From NCBI GenBank assembly GCA_013399895.1, contig VXBA01001826.1:3574236-3638235 (forward strand): a DNA stretch of 64,000 nucleotides, read 5' to 3'. Below the pieces are notes generated by a model that saw only the letters and a program-made list of their open reading frames with translations, made no database searches and was not told the origin of the DNA. Shown one piece after another: positions 1 through 11,589 of this stretch. This DNA comes from Serilophus lunatus. Taxonomy: Eukaryota; Chordata; Aves; Passeriformes; Eurylaimidae. Numbering within the stretch: position 1 is the first letter of the stretch; each line of letters begins with the position of its first letter. The translations under genes were made by a program, and so were the position numbers.

Positions 1-466
1 AAAAGGAAAATTCTCAGGTGTTCCTGGGAAAAGGACTCTGCCAAGCAACTCTCCCCTGGATCTCATCCATACTCCATTTCTTGGGTGTCCTTGTGATTAT
101 CCAGACTCTCTAAGAGCAAGATGGGAGCAAAATCAGGCTGAGAAAACCTTAATTTTATCACGGCTTTTACCAGCATTTTTCCCAAGCTTGGAGCTCTTTG
201 AGAAGGAGAAGAGAAGAAAGCTCTACAGCCCACAGTTTCCATCCCATCCCAGTTAAACTTCAACTAAGGTCAGCTCTGGTAACCCCCACTATGCACTGGG
301 ATGTACTGGTCTAACTGGTATACACTGTTCTACAGGCAGCAGGTGCTGCAGAGGAATTGGTCAGTGAGAGGCAGTGTCCCAGGGCAGCCAAATATTCCCT
401 CAGGAATATTTGCATCTTCCTGCCATTTCACAGGGAAGGACTTTCCCTGGACTTCTAACTCTGGGC
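1..466. other. unique non-coding stretch before LTR fragment
   Basis: No repeat family, splice-bounded exon or RNA gene is recognisable here. The short minus-strand frames at the left edge lack splice signals and resemble no known family. Confidence 0.5.
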
Positions 467-695
467 TGTTGTGGTTTTAAGCCCAGCTGGAGATTAAGCC
501 CCACATTGCTCAACTGTCCCTCTCTTCTCCCCACCCTGTTGGGATAAGAACAGTTTAATAACTGAAAGTAAAGTACAGTACTAATGGTAAATAATAATGA
601 TAATAAAAACTGGAAAACCCAAGTGATGTTCAATGCAGTTGCTCACCATCCACTGACTGATGCCAGACCCCCCTTCCCAAACCCAAATCAGCCCC
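467..695 (-). mobile_element. endogenous retrovirus LTR fragment (avian ERVL-like)
   Basis: The stretch opens with TGTTGTGGTTTTAAGCCCAG and continues through a block on starting stocks of CTCAACTGTCCC and CCCACCCTGTTGGGATAAGA. It then runs through an A-rich AATAATAATGATAATAAAA tract and a GCAGTTGCTCACCATCCACT block. This order matches a widespread avian LTR family as I know it. The strand is inferred because the reverse complement puts an ATTAAA-type signal before the terminal part. Only one end of the LTR is present. No retroviral internal region is seen beside it. Assignment to ERVL rather than ERVK is from memory and uncertain. Confidence 0.7.
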
Positions 696-1524
696 AAAAT
701 GCCTGCAATACTGAGTTGGTGTCCTGACCTGTGACACTATGAAGGAAGAGCCAAATCCCACCTGTGGCAGGTGTCCAGGTCTGCAGCAGGACAGGAGCCC
801 TGGGGAGGTTAGAGTGGGAACACTCTGGGAGGTGGAGACCTGCCCAATTCTGCACCAGGCTGGACATCACCCAACTCAGGCTGCTGGTAGAGCCTCTGGG
901 AGACATTTCCACCTTGGATCCCACAAACTCTGGCCAGGCTGGAGTGGATCCTGAGCTCCCTGTTGTGGCAGCAAGGCAAGAGGCTTTACCAGATCCATGA
1001 TTTCCATCCCTGGCCATTTCCCTCTGCTCCTGCACGTTCCCCTGCTTTGTGCAGCAGCTGAAAATAATGGAAAGAAAGGTGTAGCCTGCTCTGGGGGAAG
1101 GGGAGAGGGAAGCTCTGTGTGTGAGGCAGAAACTGGATGCCTGCAGCTGGCAGGAGCGTGTCTGTCACACCAGCAGTGTGTGTGGAGCCCAGCTCTCCCT
1201 CTGGACAGGCACTGGCTACAGAAATAAACAGCCTCTGTTTTCGGGCACCCTCCCAATGCCTCTTGCTAGCCTTGACTTTTTGGCTTGTCTCTGTATTTTT
1301 AGCTGCAGGACACCCTGTCCCCAAAGCTGGAGAGAGCTGTGTTTTCTCATACCTTTCCTGGCGTGTGAAGCTCTCGCCCTTCCCTGCTCCCAGTTTAGCA
1401 AAGGGGGGGCAGCAGTGTGGCTTCTTCCTCTGGCACTCGAGGAGCTGAGCTGAGGACCTGGGATGTGAATATCCATTGGTTCTGGAGTTTATTTGTGGTT
1501 GTGCTGCCTGAGATGATTGTTTAG
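696..1524. other. GC-rich unique stretch, no supported gene
   Basis: Overlapping open frames occur on both strands, the longest being 236 codons on minus (986-1696). That frame runs into the neighbouring CR1 copy, has biased composition and shows no domain, so I treat it as chance. Confidence 0.5.
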
Positions 1525-1870
1525 GGTGGAGAGAAGGAGCCCATGGGGGACCTTCTCTCTCTCCAGCTCCCTGACTGGAGGATGGAGCTGGGGTTAGTCT
1601 CTTCTCCCAAGCAACAGGATAAGAGGAAACTTGCTCCAGGGAAGGTTTAGACTGAATAATAGGGAAAATCTTTTTGTGGAAAGGGTGGTCAAGCACTGGA
1701 ACAGACTGCCCAGGGCAGTGGTGGGGTCACCATTCCTGGGAGTGCTCAAAAAACATGATGTGGATGTGGTGCTCAGGGACATGGTTCAGTGATGGGCTTG
1801 GCAGTGCTGGGTTAATGTTGGACTCAATTATCATAGAGGTCCTTTGCAACCTTAATGATTCTGTAATTCT
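1525..1870 (+). mobile_element. CR1 LINE 3' fragment, class III
   Basis: The sequence runs in order through the end of ORF2 (CCAGCTCCCTGACTGGAGG, CTTCTCCCAAGCAACAGGAT), the CAAGCACTGGAACAGACTGC block and CATCATGTGGATGTGGTGCTC-like text. It then has the GGACATGGTTCAGTGATGGG and GGCAGTGCTGGGTTAATG blocks and a tail ending AATGATTCTGTAATTCT. It is 5'-truncated but carries the CR1 3' terminus. Small indels make it non-coding. Confidence 0.92.
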
Positions 1871-2944
1871 CAGTGAGGTAAAAAAACCCCACACTTGATT
1901 ACATTCAGAAAATGCATTATTTCTTTGTGTTTTACTGAGAGGGGGATGAGTTTAGGAGTTTATTCTCTTTTATTTAAAATCACAGAATGATTTAGCACAA
2001 TGCAAAATTAAATGTCACTTTGAATAAAGAATCAAATGTTCTTCCATTTGCCAAGTGCTGGAAAGAGCACATGATTCATGGTGTGGTACTTCAGTCACAC
2101 TGAATCCACCTTTGCATCCTTCTCTCCTCGTGCAGCAAAATCCACCTTTCCAGCCACCTGAGCCTTGTATTAACCTTGTCCTGGAGCCTCCTGCCAACCC
2201 CCTGCATCTCCCCCCTGCTCCTTGTCACTGTCTTGGTCTGTGGGCTCAGCTCCTTTTCATCCCCTTTCCTCCCCCCTTCTGCTCCAAAGTCCTCGCTCAC
2301 ACTCGCTTGGCATGGCCTCCAGTTTCAGTATCTGAAGGGTTCCCTGGCTGGAATTAGGGCTTTCTGTGTGCTTGGAGCACAGGATGTTGCTGGATGGAGC
2401 CAGAAAAGAGCAGCACAGGTTTGCTCAGGGCCTGGGGGCTGCCAGCCCTGCTCCCTGTGCTGGTGTAAGATGAGCCAGGGATTGTGCCAGGGGTTGTGGC
2501 AGTTCCGTGGCCCCTGCTGGGACACACTGAGTGTCCAGAGGTCTGTTGTTAGTGTTGTGTGTCCCTGGAAGATTGTATGACCACCTTGTCCCCTGGGAGA
2601 GCCACCCAAGGTCACAGGCTGCTTCCCAAGGGCTGCCAAACCCCCACAGCCCTGCTCCTGATCTTCTGTGGAGGGCTCCCAGGGCAGGCAGGGACAGGGG
2701 GTGCTGGAGTGATCCCCACCTCACATGGGAAGCACACACCAGGGTGGGGATTACGTGGCCAGAGGGAGAAAAAAGCAAAACAGAGCAGATGCAGGGGCAG
2801 GTTTCACTCACTGTCAGTGGGCTCCTGTGGGTCCAGGACTTTGGGAAGTTGGATCCACGTGCTTCCGTTCTGGGAAGTTTGATGTTGATGACTTGAGCTT
2901 GCCCTTCTTGTCCTCTGCCAAGAGAGGGTGGTGTGGGCTTAGCA
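1871..2944. other. unique stretch: AT-rich then GC-rich
   Basis: Positions 1890-2050 are AT-rich with TTTATTTAAAAT-type text; the remainder is GC-rich. I recognise no repeat and no splice-bounded open exon. Confidence 0.5.
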
Positions 2945-3120
2945 TAGAATCACAAATCTCACAATGGTTGGGGCTCTTAAGACCTTAAAGCCTATCTCAT
3001 CCCACCCCCCGCCATGGGCAGGGACACCTCCCACTGTCCCAGGTGGCTCCAACCTGGCCTTGGACACTTCCAGGGATGGGGCAGCCACAGCTTCTCTGGG
3101 CACCCTATGCCAGGGCCTCT
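2945..3120 (-). mobile_element. CR1 LINE 3' fragment, class I
   Basis: Reading the minus strand, the copy starts inside the class I core (AGAAGCTGTGGCTGCCCCAT), passes the CCTGCCCATGGCGGGGGGTG block and ends with a decayed AGATTTGTGATTCTATG tail. Only the last 175 bp or so of the element are present. Confidence 0.93.
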
Positions 3121-3204
3121 GGATGATGCTGTTATCCCACTGCACACCAGGCTGGGAGAAGGCACTGTGGGCTGCACAAGGCTTAGCTGATTGCCATTAA
3201 AGCA

Positions 3205-3250
3205 NNNNNNNNNNNNNNNNNNNNNNNNNNNNNNNNNNNNNNNNNNNNNN
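3205..3250. other. assembly gap (46 N)
   Basis: A run of 46 N lies about 85 bp beyond a CR1 fragment. The true length of the missing sequence is unknown. Confidence 1.
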
Positions 3251-4351
3251 GCCAATAGAGCTCCTTACAAGAGGCTGCTACTGGATTTTCATGCTCCTGG
3301 ATTTTCATACCTGCTCTCCCTGTGCAACTGGTGCTCCCAGAGCTCATAATTCCCCGTCCGAGTGCCGAGATGAACAGCTCAGAGATTCTGCATTTTTTAA
3401 TGGCTCTCTCCTGTGCCTGAATTAATGGAAAAATGGACTGAAACCAAGCTGAAGGTATTGAAGGGAGAGGATGACAAATTGGCTTTGGAGCGTGGCAGCA
3501 ACGAGCACTGTCAGGGGTTCACACACTGACCTTTATCTAAACAGAACTGTGTGTAACAGATAAGAATATTTAACAATAATTAATGTCACATCAGCGCAGA
3601 GAACAAAATGACTACATCAAACGGGCAAGAAATCCACTGCAAATTACTCAAAAGAGAAATGTCAGCTTCTCTGTATCTGCAACCTGCCTTGTGCTGATGG
3701 GGCTGGAATGAGCCAGGAGGGCACACGAGGAGAGAAGCCATTAAAAATGATTTAGGGACTGGGTGATATCCACAGGAACGAGGGAGAGGAGTCGGGAATG
3801 GCAGCAGCTCTGCTGGGCTGCAGTCGTGTAAAATCAAACACTAAGCTGAGCTGATAATTGGGTGTGGGGTGAGATGTGTACAAAGCAATTACCTGCACTG
3901 CTGAAGTTCTGACAGGCAGCTCAGGGCTTCTCTTCCCTGTGTGTCTCCAGGGTGTGCCGGGCTCCAGCAAACACCTCCTGCCCTGGGAACTGAGCCCCCC
4001 TTGGTGTTTTATCCACGGGAGAAACCACTGCTAGCTGGAGATGCTGGGACATTTCTTGTTCCCTTTCCAAGCCAGGGTTATCCCACTTGCCCAGGAGCTG
4101 GGATGCTGTGGGGATGTTGGGAGGGTGACACAGCCACAGGCAAGGGCAGCGCTGGGCTCCAGGGGGTGCCTGTGCTGGTGGTTGGGATGGGGAGGGCACT
4201 CTGCAATCTTTAATTTAATTTAAAAGTGAATGATGGTCCATGAATGGTCCATCACTGGAGAGTGGTGGATTTCATCAATCAGATGACAAAACCAGCTGAG
4301 TGAGGTGCAGTTAATCCCTCCTGACTGGGGAGCATCCCCTGGCCCTGGACA
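3251..4351. other. unique stretch with a conserved-looking AT-rich core
   Basis: Positions 3410-3640 combine TTTAATGG, GAATTAATGG, TTATCT and ACAATAATTAATGTCACATC in low-complexity-free, CpG-poor DNA. This resembles vertebrate conserved non-coding elements. The flanks hold nothing recognisable. Confidence 0.4.
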
Positions 4352-4520
4352 ATCCATAGAATCCCAGAATGGTTTGGGTTGGAGGGGACCTTGAAGACCA
4401 TCCCGTCCCACTCCCTGCCATGGGCAGGGACACCTTCCACTATCCCAGGTGGCTCCAGCCTGGCCTTGGACACTTCCAGGGATGGGGCAGCCACAGCTTC
4501 TCTGGGCAACCTGTTCCACT
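4352..4520 (-). mobile_element. CR1 LINE 3' fragment, class I
   Basis: The antisense copy begins with ATAGAATCCCAGAATGGTTT and runs through TGCCATGGGCAGGGACACC to GGGCAACCTGTTCCACTCAG, where homology stops. The 3' end is intact and the 5' end truncated at about 170 bp. Confidence 0.94.
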
Positions 4521-5419
4521 CAGTTTGCTCAGCCCAGACAGAATGTTCAGCTAATGCACAAGTCTAGTAAAAAGCTCAGCCCTGGGCACAGTGAATTACA
4601 GTCCTGCTTGGCTTCATTCCCCTAAGGACAGTGCTTATACAAGGGAAAACACCTCCATTTTTATTCCAAACGGGCCCTTGTGCTCATTGTAATGGATTAT
4701 TTCCTAAACATAAATTAATTTATCTGCATGGCCACGTGTGGGAAGTGTCAGTAGCCTCAGTGTGAGGAGGTGAGCACAGAGCTGGAGCCCAAGGTCACAG
4801 AGGGGGTCTGGGGAAGAGCCAGGACCTGCTGCTGAATCCCTGGAATTTTTGGCTGGTACTGTAAAGGCCAGTGCTGTCTGCAGCACCCACAGCCCTGCTG
4901 CCCACTAATCACTTTTGTTGTCAGCATTTTCCCAGTGAGAGGAGACATCCAGGTGCCTCTGGATTAGCAAGGGTGTGAAAAATGGCTTTGCAACTGGCCT
5001 GGTGACCTGACAGCAGGAGAGAATTTCCAGGCAGACGATGGGAGACACCATGGTAGGAAATTAGGAAGGATGAGGAGCTCTGTCTTTGCCCCTTGAAGTG
5101 GAAAAGTGACCTGTCCCTGCTCCCATCCTGGGCTGGGACGTGGTTTAGGGTTTTCTCTCTCCACTGCAGAGGATGCTCTGGCCTGTTTGCCTCAGGCAAA
5201 GGTGTCTTGCTCCCAGACACCTGTGTTTGGGAGATCCATGGCTTTTGGAGCAGGATGGTGTGGGAGAGAGGTGGGAACAGAGCCAGTTCCCAGGGCACTG
5301 CCTGAGCAGCATCCCAGCCAAAAAGTTCAGTAGAAAAAGTGTGTGTTGGGCTCGGAGGCTGAAGAAACCCAGCCCAAGGCAGGATGAGCAGATCAGTGAC
5401 AATTAGAGGGTCTGAATAT
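4521..5419. other. unique stretch
   Basis: It contains a short AT-rich patch near 4670-4730 (AAACATAAATTAATTTATCT). No repeat family or credible exon was seen. Confidence 0.5.
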
Positions 5420-5492
5420 CCTGCTCATGGCAGGGGGGTGGAATGAGGTGATCTTTAAGGTTCCTTCTGACCCAAACCATTCTGTGATTCTC
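5420..5492 (+). mobile_element. very short CR1 3' tail, class I
   Basis: Only the last ~70 bp survive: CATGGCAGGGGGGTGGAATG, then TTTAAGGTTCCTTCTGACCC, then an ATTCTGTGATTCT terminus. It is an extreme 5' truncation. Confidence 0.85.
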
Positions 5493-6419
5493 TGAATATT
5501 GGTGCACTGGGGAGAAAATGTGACATTTAAGGATCACTGGAAGACTGAAGCCAAACTGAGGTATTGCTTAGAATGAAAGGCTGGAAATTTGCATCAGAAT
5601 ATGAGAGCAGAGCTTTGACAGTGACAGGGAACTAATTAAAGTGCCTCACTTAAACAGGGTTCCTCCCTGTTTTATCTCCTGTGATAGGAAGTATAGAAAA
5701 GGTACTTGTTAGAAAAATAGATTTAAATAAAAAAGCACAAAGGGCAGAGATTTTGTCTGGTTCACACTTCAGGCATCTCTTTTCCAGGAGGAATGTCAGT
5801 CACTCAGCCCAGCCAAGCAGCCAGAGCCTGGGAGAGCTCCTGCTCCCAGCTGAGCTACTCTGCCTTTGGATTGGGATCAGAAGGTTTGGTGTCTCCAGGT
5901 TTCCTGCTGGTCTCTCCTAGTGCTCGGGGGTCACAGTCACCCACTGGCTTTGTACTGGAGAGGACGGGGGCACAAGCAGGTCCAAGCTCCCAGCCCACAT
6001 GGAAAGCTGGAATTCTCAGCATGGAGGGACACACGAGAGGATTGTGATGTTAGGCTTCTTCAGATGCAAAGCCTCAGTGGTGGAAGCTGTTTTGGGAAGG
6101 CTTGAGGCAAATGAGCTGCCTTAAATACCATGAACACTCCCCAGCAGCTCAAGAGACAAAGTCCAGGCCCCCTTTCTCTTGGAAGGAGCAGCATCACCCA
6201 TCTGGAGGCTCTCCTTGCTCTTCCCTGCCCCTGCTCTCTGCAGGTCAAGTGAAACCCTCAACTTGATGAAAGTGATTTATCACATTGTTCCTCCTGGTGC
6301 TGGAGCATGGGGAGAGGGGCTGGGAGACCTGAGGGAAAGCAGAAACCCTCTCCCACCCAACTCAGCTTCCAAAGCAAAACATCAGCACCTTGAGGTCACT
6401 TGAGAATGGACAGTACCCG
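5493..6419. other. unique stretch
   Basis: An A-rich block lies at 5690-5745 (AAAAATAGATTTAAATAAAA). The rest is GC-moderate without recognised content. Confidence 0.5.
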
Positions 6420-6675
6420 AGGGAAGGGCTGGAGCTGTGTCAGGGCAGGGTCAGGCTGGATCTCAGGGAAAGGTTCTTCCCCCAGAGGGTGGGTGGGCAC
6501 TGAACAGGCTCCCCAGGGTTTGGGCACGGCCCCAAGGCTGCCAGAGCTCCAGGAGGGTTTGGACAACACTCAGGGACAGGGTGGGATTGTTGGGGTGTCT
6601 GTGCAGGGCCAGGGGTTGGATTTGATGATCCTTGTGGGTCCCTTCACTCAGGATAATCTGTAATTCTGTGATTCA
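6420..6675 (+). mobile_element. CR1 LINE 3' fragment, class II
   Basis: It carries the class II diagnostic GGGTGGGTGGGCACTGAAC, then GGCTGCCAGAGCTCCAGGAG, GGGATTGTTGGGGTGTCTGT and a tail ending TAATTCTGTGATTC. It is an almost unbroken match to the copies at 19.7 and 35.1 kb. Confidence 0.92.
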
Positions 6676-8285
6676 CTTCCATGGTGGTGCATTCCAGTCT
6701 CACCTGCAAACACCCAACCCACTGGATGTCTTATCCAGGACAGCACAGGGAGGCAAAGTGATATCCAGAGAGGAAGAAGGAGGAGTAAGTGTAGCAGTGC
6801 CACCCCTGTATCACCTGAACACACATGGCTGGGCTGATGGACCTCCACTGGCCCATCCTTGGTGCCAACACCAGCCCTGCCCTACATTTCACATTTGACC
6901 ATTGCTGAAATGATGCAGAAATGACCTTTCAAACCATTTGTCTTCTCTGAGATGTCATTTCTTCTCACCTATTTCAAAACTAATTATTTCAGAGAAGTTT
7001 GAGGGAACAAAGAAAGAAAGAACCTGAAGGGAACAGGAGTTTTTAAGTTGCACCATCTGATTGTTGCTGAGATGTGCTGCTGGTGTGAACTTTTTTTATG
7101 CATATCCAGAGCTGGTGCCATTTCACACCTGCTCCACACTTGCTTTAAATGACACATAATCATGACAGACAGTGAAGAGATGGAGCTTCATCCCCAATTA
7201 AACTCCATTTTCTGTCTTTTTATTTCTGCCCCAGTTGAGGAGCAAACCCCTGGAGAGCAAGATACTGAAGTTTAATGTAGGAGGAGGTGCCTGCAAAATT
7301 AAAGGTGATCCTGTTTATTAGGAAATCAGTGCTGACATGTAGTGTCTCCAGAACACTGGCCCCGAGTGTGGTGCCCCAGGCTGTGTTTCAGATGAGTGGA
7401 AATGCCAAGGTCAGGATCCCAGGTCATCAGGTGAGCATCCCATCCAGGAGAGCTGCTGTGTCCTCACTCCACCACTGAGCTGGGCTTTTTCTGGAGTCCC
7501 CAGTTGATCCCACTAGTGGTGCCAGTGAGACCCTGGGGACCCTTGGCGCCATGGATCCATCCCTCCAGGCCCTTTGGGTGAGCCAGGAAGGGAATTTCTT
7601 GGAAACTCCCCAGAAACACCATGTGTTTGCAGGTCTTATACCCTCAGCAGTTCCCTACCGGCTCAGAGTTGTGGCTTTAGGGAAATTACAGGGTGTTTTC
7701 AGCAGGGTCTTCATCCCCATCCGAGGTGGGGGTGCAGGTGTGGTGCTGGGGTGACACTCACTGTGCTCTGAGCCTGGGGGCACTGTGGGCACCACGTGCC
7801 AACCCCACTGCTGTGCTGGGCATGTTCAAAATGTAGCCCATTGTGTGGAGTCCCCTGCCCTGAGGATGCATCTTGGGTTTTTAAGGCTCTGTGATATATC
7901 TTAGTCAGTATCTGCACTGGTTTCACCCTTTATTCCCTCCCCCAGCTTTCTCCAAATGCCATCCAGCCCTGTGATTTATTACCCTTCAGTGCCTTTTGCT
8001 TCTTCTTAGAGAACTTCTATTTAATTTTTATGCCTGTTATCATTCAGGGAGAGAAGGGAAAGGCTTGGGGAGCCCAGAGAGAAAATAAACCAGTACATTT
8101 TAGCACAGTTACTTGGTTCAAAAGATGTTGTGTTTTGGCAGAGTACTTGCATCCATTCTCCTTTGCTTTTGTTGAAGTGATTCAAGAAAAATCATGGGAT
8201 GGGCCATGCAACTGACTGGACTCTGCTGCTCCTACTGCCTGAATTCATAAGACTCACACAGTAAAGAGGAACTCTGTGTAAGAGC
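6676..8285. other. unique stretch, 1.6 kb
   Basis: AT-rich DNA at about 6890-7260 contains TTTTTTTATGCATATCC and CATAATCATGACAG. The 7280-7900 part is GC-moderate with short overlapping frames only. No RNA gene or repeat was recognised. Confidence 0.5.
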
Positions 8286-8505
8286 AGGGAATGGCTTTAA
8301 CCTGGGAGAGGGTGGATTTAGGATGGATTATAGGAAGAAATTCTTGACTATGAGGGTGGTGAGGCCCTGGCACAGGGAGCCCAGAGAAGCTGTGGCTGCC
8401 CCATCCCTGGAAGTGTCCAAGGCCAGGTTGGATCCCCTGGGATAGTGGGAGGTGTCCCTGCCCTTGACAGGGTGTGGGATGAGATGGGCTTTAAGATCTT
8501 GGAGC
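8286..8505 (+). mobile_element. CR1 LINE 3' fragment, class I, tail lost
   Basis: It starts at GGGAATGGCTTTAACCTGGG, contains ATTCTTGACTATGAGGGTGG and GTGGCTGCCCCATCCCTGG, and ends in GGGATGAGATGGGCTTTAAG. The expected CCCTTCCAACCCAAACCATT end is missing. Confidence 0.93.
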
Positions 8506-9403
8506 TTCAAATGCTCTCTGATATCCCTCTGCCCCTCATGTTTCCCTCCCACGTCTCAGCTTTAGGAGCGAGACGAGCACTTTTGCCTCAGTCAGGGTGT
8601 GAAGGTGAGTTTGGGAGGAGGGGACAGGCATTCAGAACATTTCCAAGCATTTCCAGCAGGAATCAGCAGAGCAGGCCATGAGCCATTTGCTTTTCCCCAT
8701 TCCTAGTGCATCTCTGAGAGTTTTGATGTTCAGGGCTCTGCTCAGGCCTGGTTTGACCTCCAGTTTCTCTTACTCTCTCCCCTGTCCTGCACTGTTCGTA
8801 CTTGAAGGCCCATTCCCATGGGATTGCTGCACTCCTTCATTCCAGCACTTTGCACATTGAGCTGAACTTCTGGGAGATGCTCCTGGATCTGTGGAGAGGC
8901 TCAGTGAACATTCATGATGGGTCTGTAGAAATGGAAGGGAACTGAGGAGACAGCACTGGGAAGTTGTTCATCTTTAATGCTTTGTTGGGTTCTTGGATGA
9001 TGGGAAAAGTTGTCCTGTGGCAGCATCCTCTCCTCTGTCCCTGTGGTGGCTTTTCCAAGCAGAGCTTTGCCCCCCTGTGCAGGAGGATTATCCATGGAGT
9101 GTGGAAGCCACTGTGTCATCTCTGACTGAGATCTGTGTGACCTTGGGGCTGGTTGGAGCCCACAGTTTCCTTTCTCTGTCTCTTTAGTCCTTACCCTTTT
9201 TTAATTAAAAGCTTCATTCCTGTTTGACCCTTTGCACTGCTGTGGGATAAGTGGGGCTGAACTGAGCCTCTGAGTATGGAGAGTCTCTCCTGGCAGGCTG
9301 GGATGAGCTATAAATATTGACCTTCACGTTTGTGATGACTGGCAGGAGCCCTGGCTGCCCCTCCTGCCCTCCCATGGGATCAGGCAGCCCACATATCCAA
9401 GTT
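8506..9403. other. unique stretch
   Basis: No repeat or exon candidate was found. A TTTTTTAATTAAAAGC patch lies near 9197-9212. Confidence 0.5.
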
Positions 9404-9780
9404 CCATGGAATCATAATCCTAGGAAGGTTTGAGTTGGGAGGGACCTTAAATGTCATCCAATCCCATGCCCTGCCATGGGAAGGCACACCTTCTACCATC
9501 CCAGGTTGCACCAAGCCCTGTCCAACCTGGCCTTGGACACTCCCAGGGATGGGGCAGCCACAGCTTCTCTGTGCCAGGGCCTGCCCATCCTCACAGGGAA
9601 CAGTTTCTTCCCAACATCCCATCTAACCCTGCCCTCTGGCAGTGCGAAGCCGTTCCCCTTGTCCTTTTATTCCAGGCCCTTATCCAGAGTCCCTCTCCAG
9701 CTCTCTTGGAGCCTTTTAGGTACTGAAGGGCCACAGTAAGGTCACTGCAGAAGCTTCTCCTCTCCAGGCTGAACCATCCC
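9404..9780 (-). mobile_element. CR1 LINE 3' fragment, class I, longer copy
   Basis: The antisense copy runs from a TCATAATCCTAGGAAGGTTT end through TGCCATGGGAAGGCACACC, the core and CATCTAACCCTGCCCTCTGG. It reaches the ORF2 C-terminal region (CTCTCCAGCTCTCTTGGAGC, CTCTCCAGGCTGAACCATCC). It extends about 375 bp into the element. Confidence 0.94.
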
Positions 9781-11589
9781 AATTCCATCAACAGAAGATT
9801 TCAATTCAAGTTTGTCTAACCCAAACCAAATTCTTCATTTTCCAATCACATTTTCCCTACAGAAAAACAAATAATAAACAAACCCATGGCAAAGCTTTAC
9901 TATGGGATGTTTCAGTTTGAAGAAACTCCTGTTTTCCCTGTGTAAATCCCAGCCATCGTGACCACAAATCCTTGCCCACCTCTATCCACCCATTTCCGTG
10001 TTCTCTGCCAGGATTAACGTGATGTAGCAGTTTCTGTGGGATTTCTGGTGCCCGGGCCAACCAGAAGCAGCCCCAGCAGCTCTCCCAGTGCAAACACAGC
10101 ACCTCTGGCTGCTCTGCCTCCAGCTCCGTGCTAAGCAGCTCAGAGTCTTAGCTCGGAAAGTCCCAGCTCTGATCCTTGCAGACATCCAGCAGCTTTGCTT
10201 TCCAGCACCACACTCCCTGCTCCACTCAGGGTTAGAAAGTACTGGATTATCCTCTTACCATCCCTCTGTGTCCTGGTTCTTGCAGGGGGAAGCTGAGACC
10301 GTCGAGGGTTCTGCGCCTGCTCCCAGCCCGGTGACGGGAGGACTGACAAACCTCAAGTGCCCAGCCAGTCCCGGTGAGTAAATGTGGCTTGATCTACTTC
10401 TGGATGTGAGGAATGTGGGAGAGATCCCTGCAATTCCCAGCAGTGCAGCTGGAGGACTCAGCAGTGGGATTTGGGGCAGCACAGACGCCTTGCATGAGGT
10501 GAGGGATTGTATGAGCGGCTTCGTTTCGGAGTTGGGCTGAAGGTTTGTCCCTCTGAGTGGCCCCAGCCTGGCCCAGTGTGGCTGTTGAGGGAGCACAGGT
10601 TGGTGGATTTGCTGAGAACCTGCCTTTCCCCTCAGTGCTTTGGGGATGGGGACAGGGTTGCTTTAATCACGCCCTGTGGGGTCGTGGTCCTGCTGGACAT
10701 GGTTGGTCCTGGTGTGTTTGCATTTCTGATTCACTGCTTGTACTGCTGAAAGTTGGTTTTGCTGCTTGTTGTGCTGAAGGGGAATATGAGTGGGACTTCT
10801 GAGCAATCTAGAGGTGGACTCTGGTCCCGACCTCCCTGTGCACAGCCCGGAGCACGGGGCTGCAAGGAGCAGCAGCTGGTGGAAGTGCTTCCCACAGGGA
10901 ACATGGTGCTTGGGGCAGGCACACACCTCACAGGGCTGCTGTTCTGGGGTCTGAGGGTGCCCAGGGCTGGGTCAAAACCCTGGGAGTGTCTCTGCACAGG
11001 GCAGGCAGAGCAGCCTCTGGCACACAGAGTGGCAGGAGCACACTTGGGCTGTTTTCTTGGACACCAGGACACTGGGGCTATTTGTTGGTGCTTTGGTCAG
11101 GACAGAGGAATTCCCCATCCCCAGGGGTACAGCAGTGGCCTCAGGCCACCATTTAGGAAGATAATCATGTCCAAAGTGCCAGCACACATGGCACTGCCAG
11201 GACACCAGCTTGGACATCCCCCAGACCCAGCTTGGCCAGCAGGGCTGAGCTGAAAGCACCTCTGTTTTGTGGAAGGATGGGAGAGGATCCAGAGATCAGG
11301 TCCAGTGGCAGCACGACCTGAGGATTGGGAACTGCTGGTCCAGGAGTGACTGTGGCTCTTGGAAGCTTGCTGTGCTTCCTAAGGTCCACAAGGATCAGGG
11401 CTGGGAGATCTCTGCTCTGATGGGAGTTTTGTTTGGGTGAGAATGGAGTAGCAGGACTAAAGGTGAAAAAAACCTGCAGTTTGCTTCAGCAAAGGGTGAA
11501 TGAAGATTTCAGTCATGAAGATGCAGCAGTGTAGTATTTTCAGCAGTGGACTTCCCCTTCCAGTTCCCAGGGAGATGGATAAAAAGAGA
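9781..11589. other. unique stretch containing the best exon candidate
   Basis: From 10286 to about 10540 CpG dinucleotides are clustered (about nine by eye), unlike the CpG-poor flanks. No repeat was recognised. The remainder, including 10750-11390, is GC-rich with long chance frames on both strands. Confidence 0.5.
10286..10373 (+). CDS. candidate internal protein-coding exon, gene unknown
   Basis: The 88-bp segment is preceded by a pyrimidine-rich tract ending TGTCCTGGTTCTTGCAG and followed by CCG|GTGAGTAAA, both close to vertebrate splice consensus. The frame starting at its first base is open: 29 codons plus one base, so phase 0 in and phase 1 out. The peptide is rich in Ala, Pro, Ser and Gly and ends near LTNLKCPASP. 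The segment keeps several CpGs in CpG-poor surroundings. I do not recognise the protein and can name no domain. The sequence alone does not prove transcription; a chance splice-like pair is the alternative. Confidence 0.45.

Noticed and set aside
986..1696. Minus-strand open frame of 236 codons
   Set aside because: It overlaps frames on the other strand, runs through a CR1 fragment, and shows no domain or splice signal.
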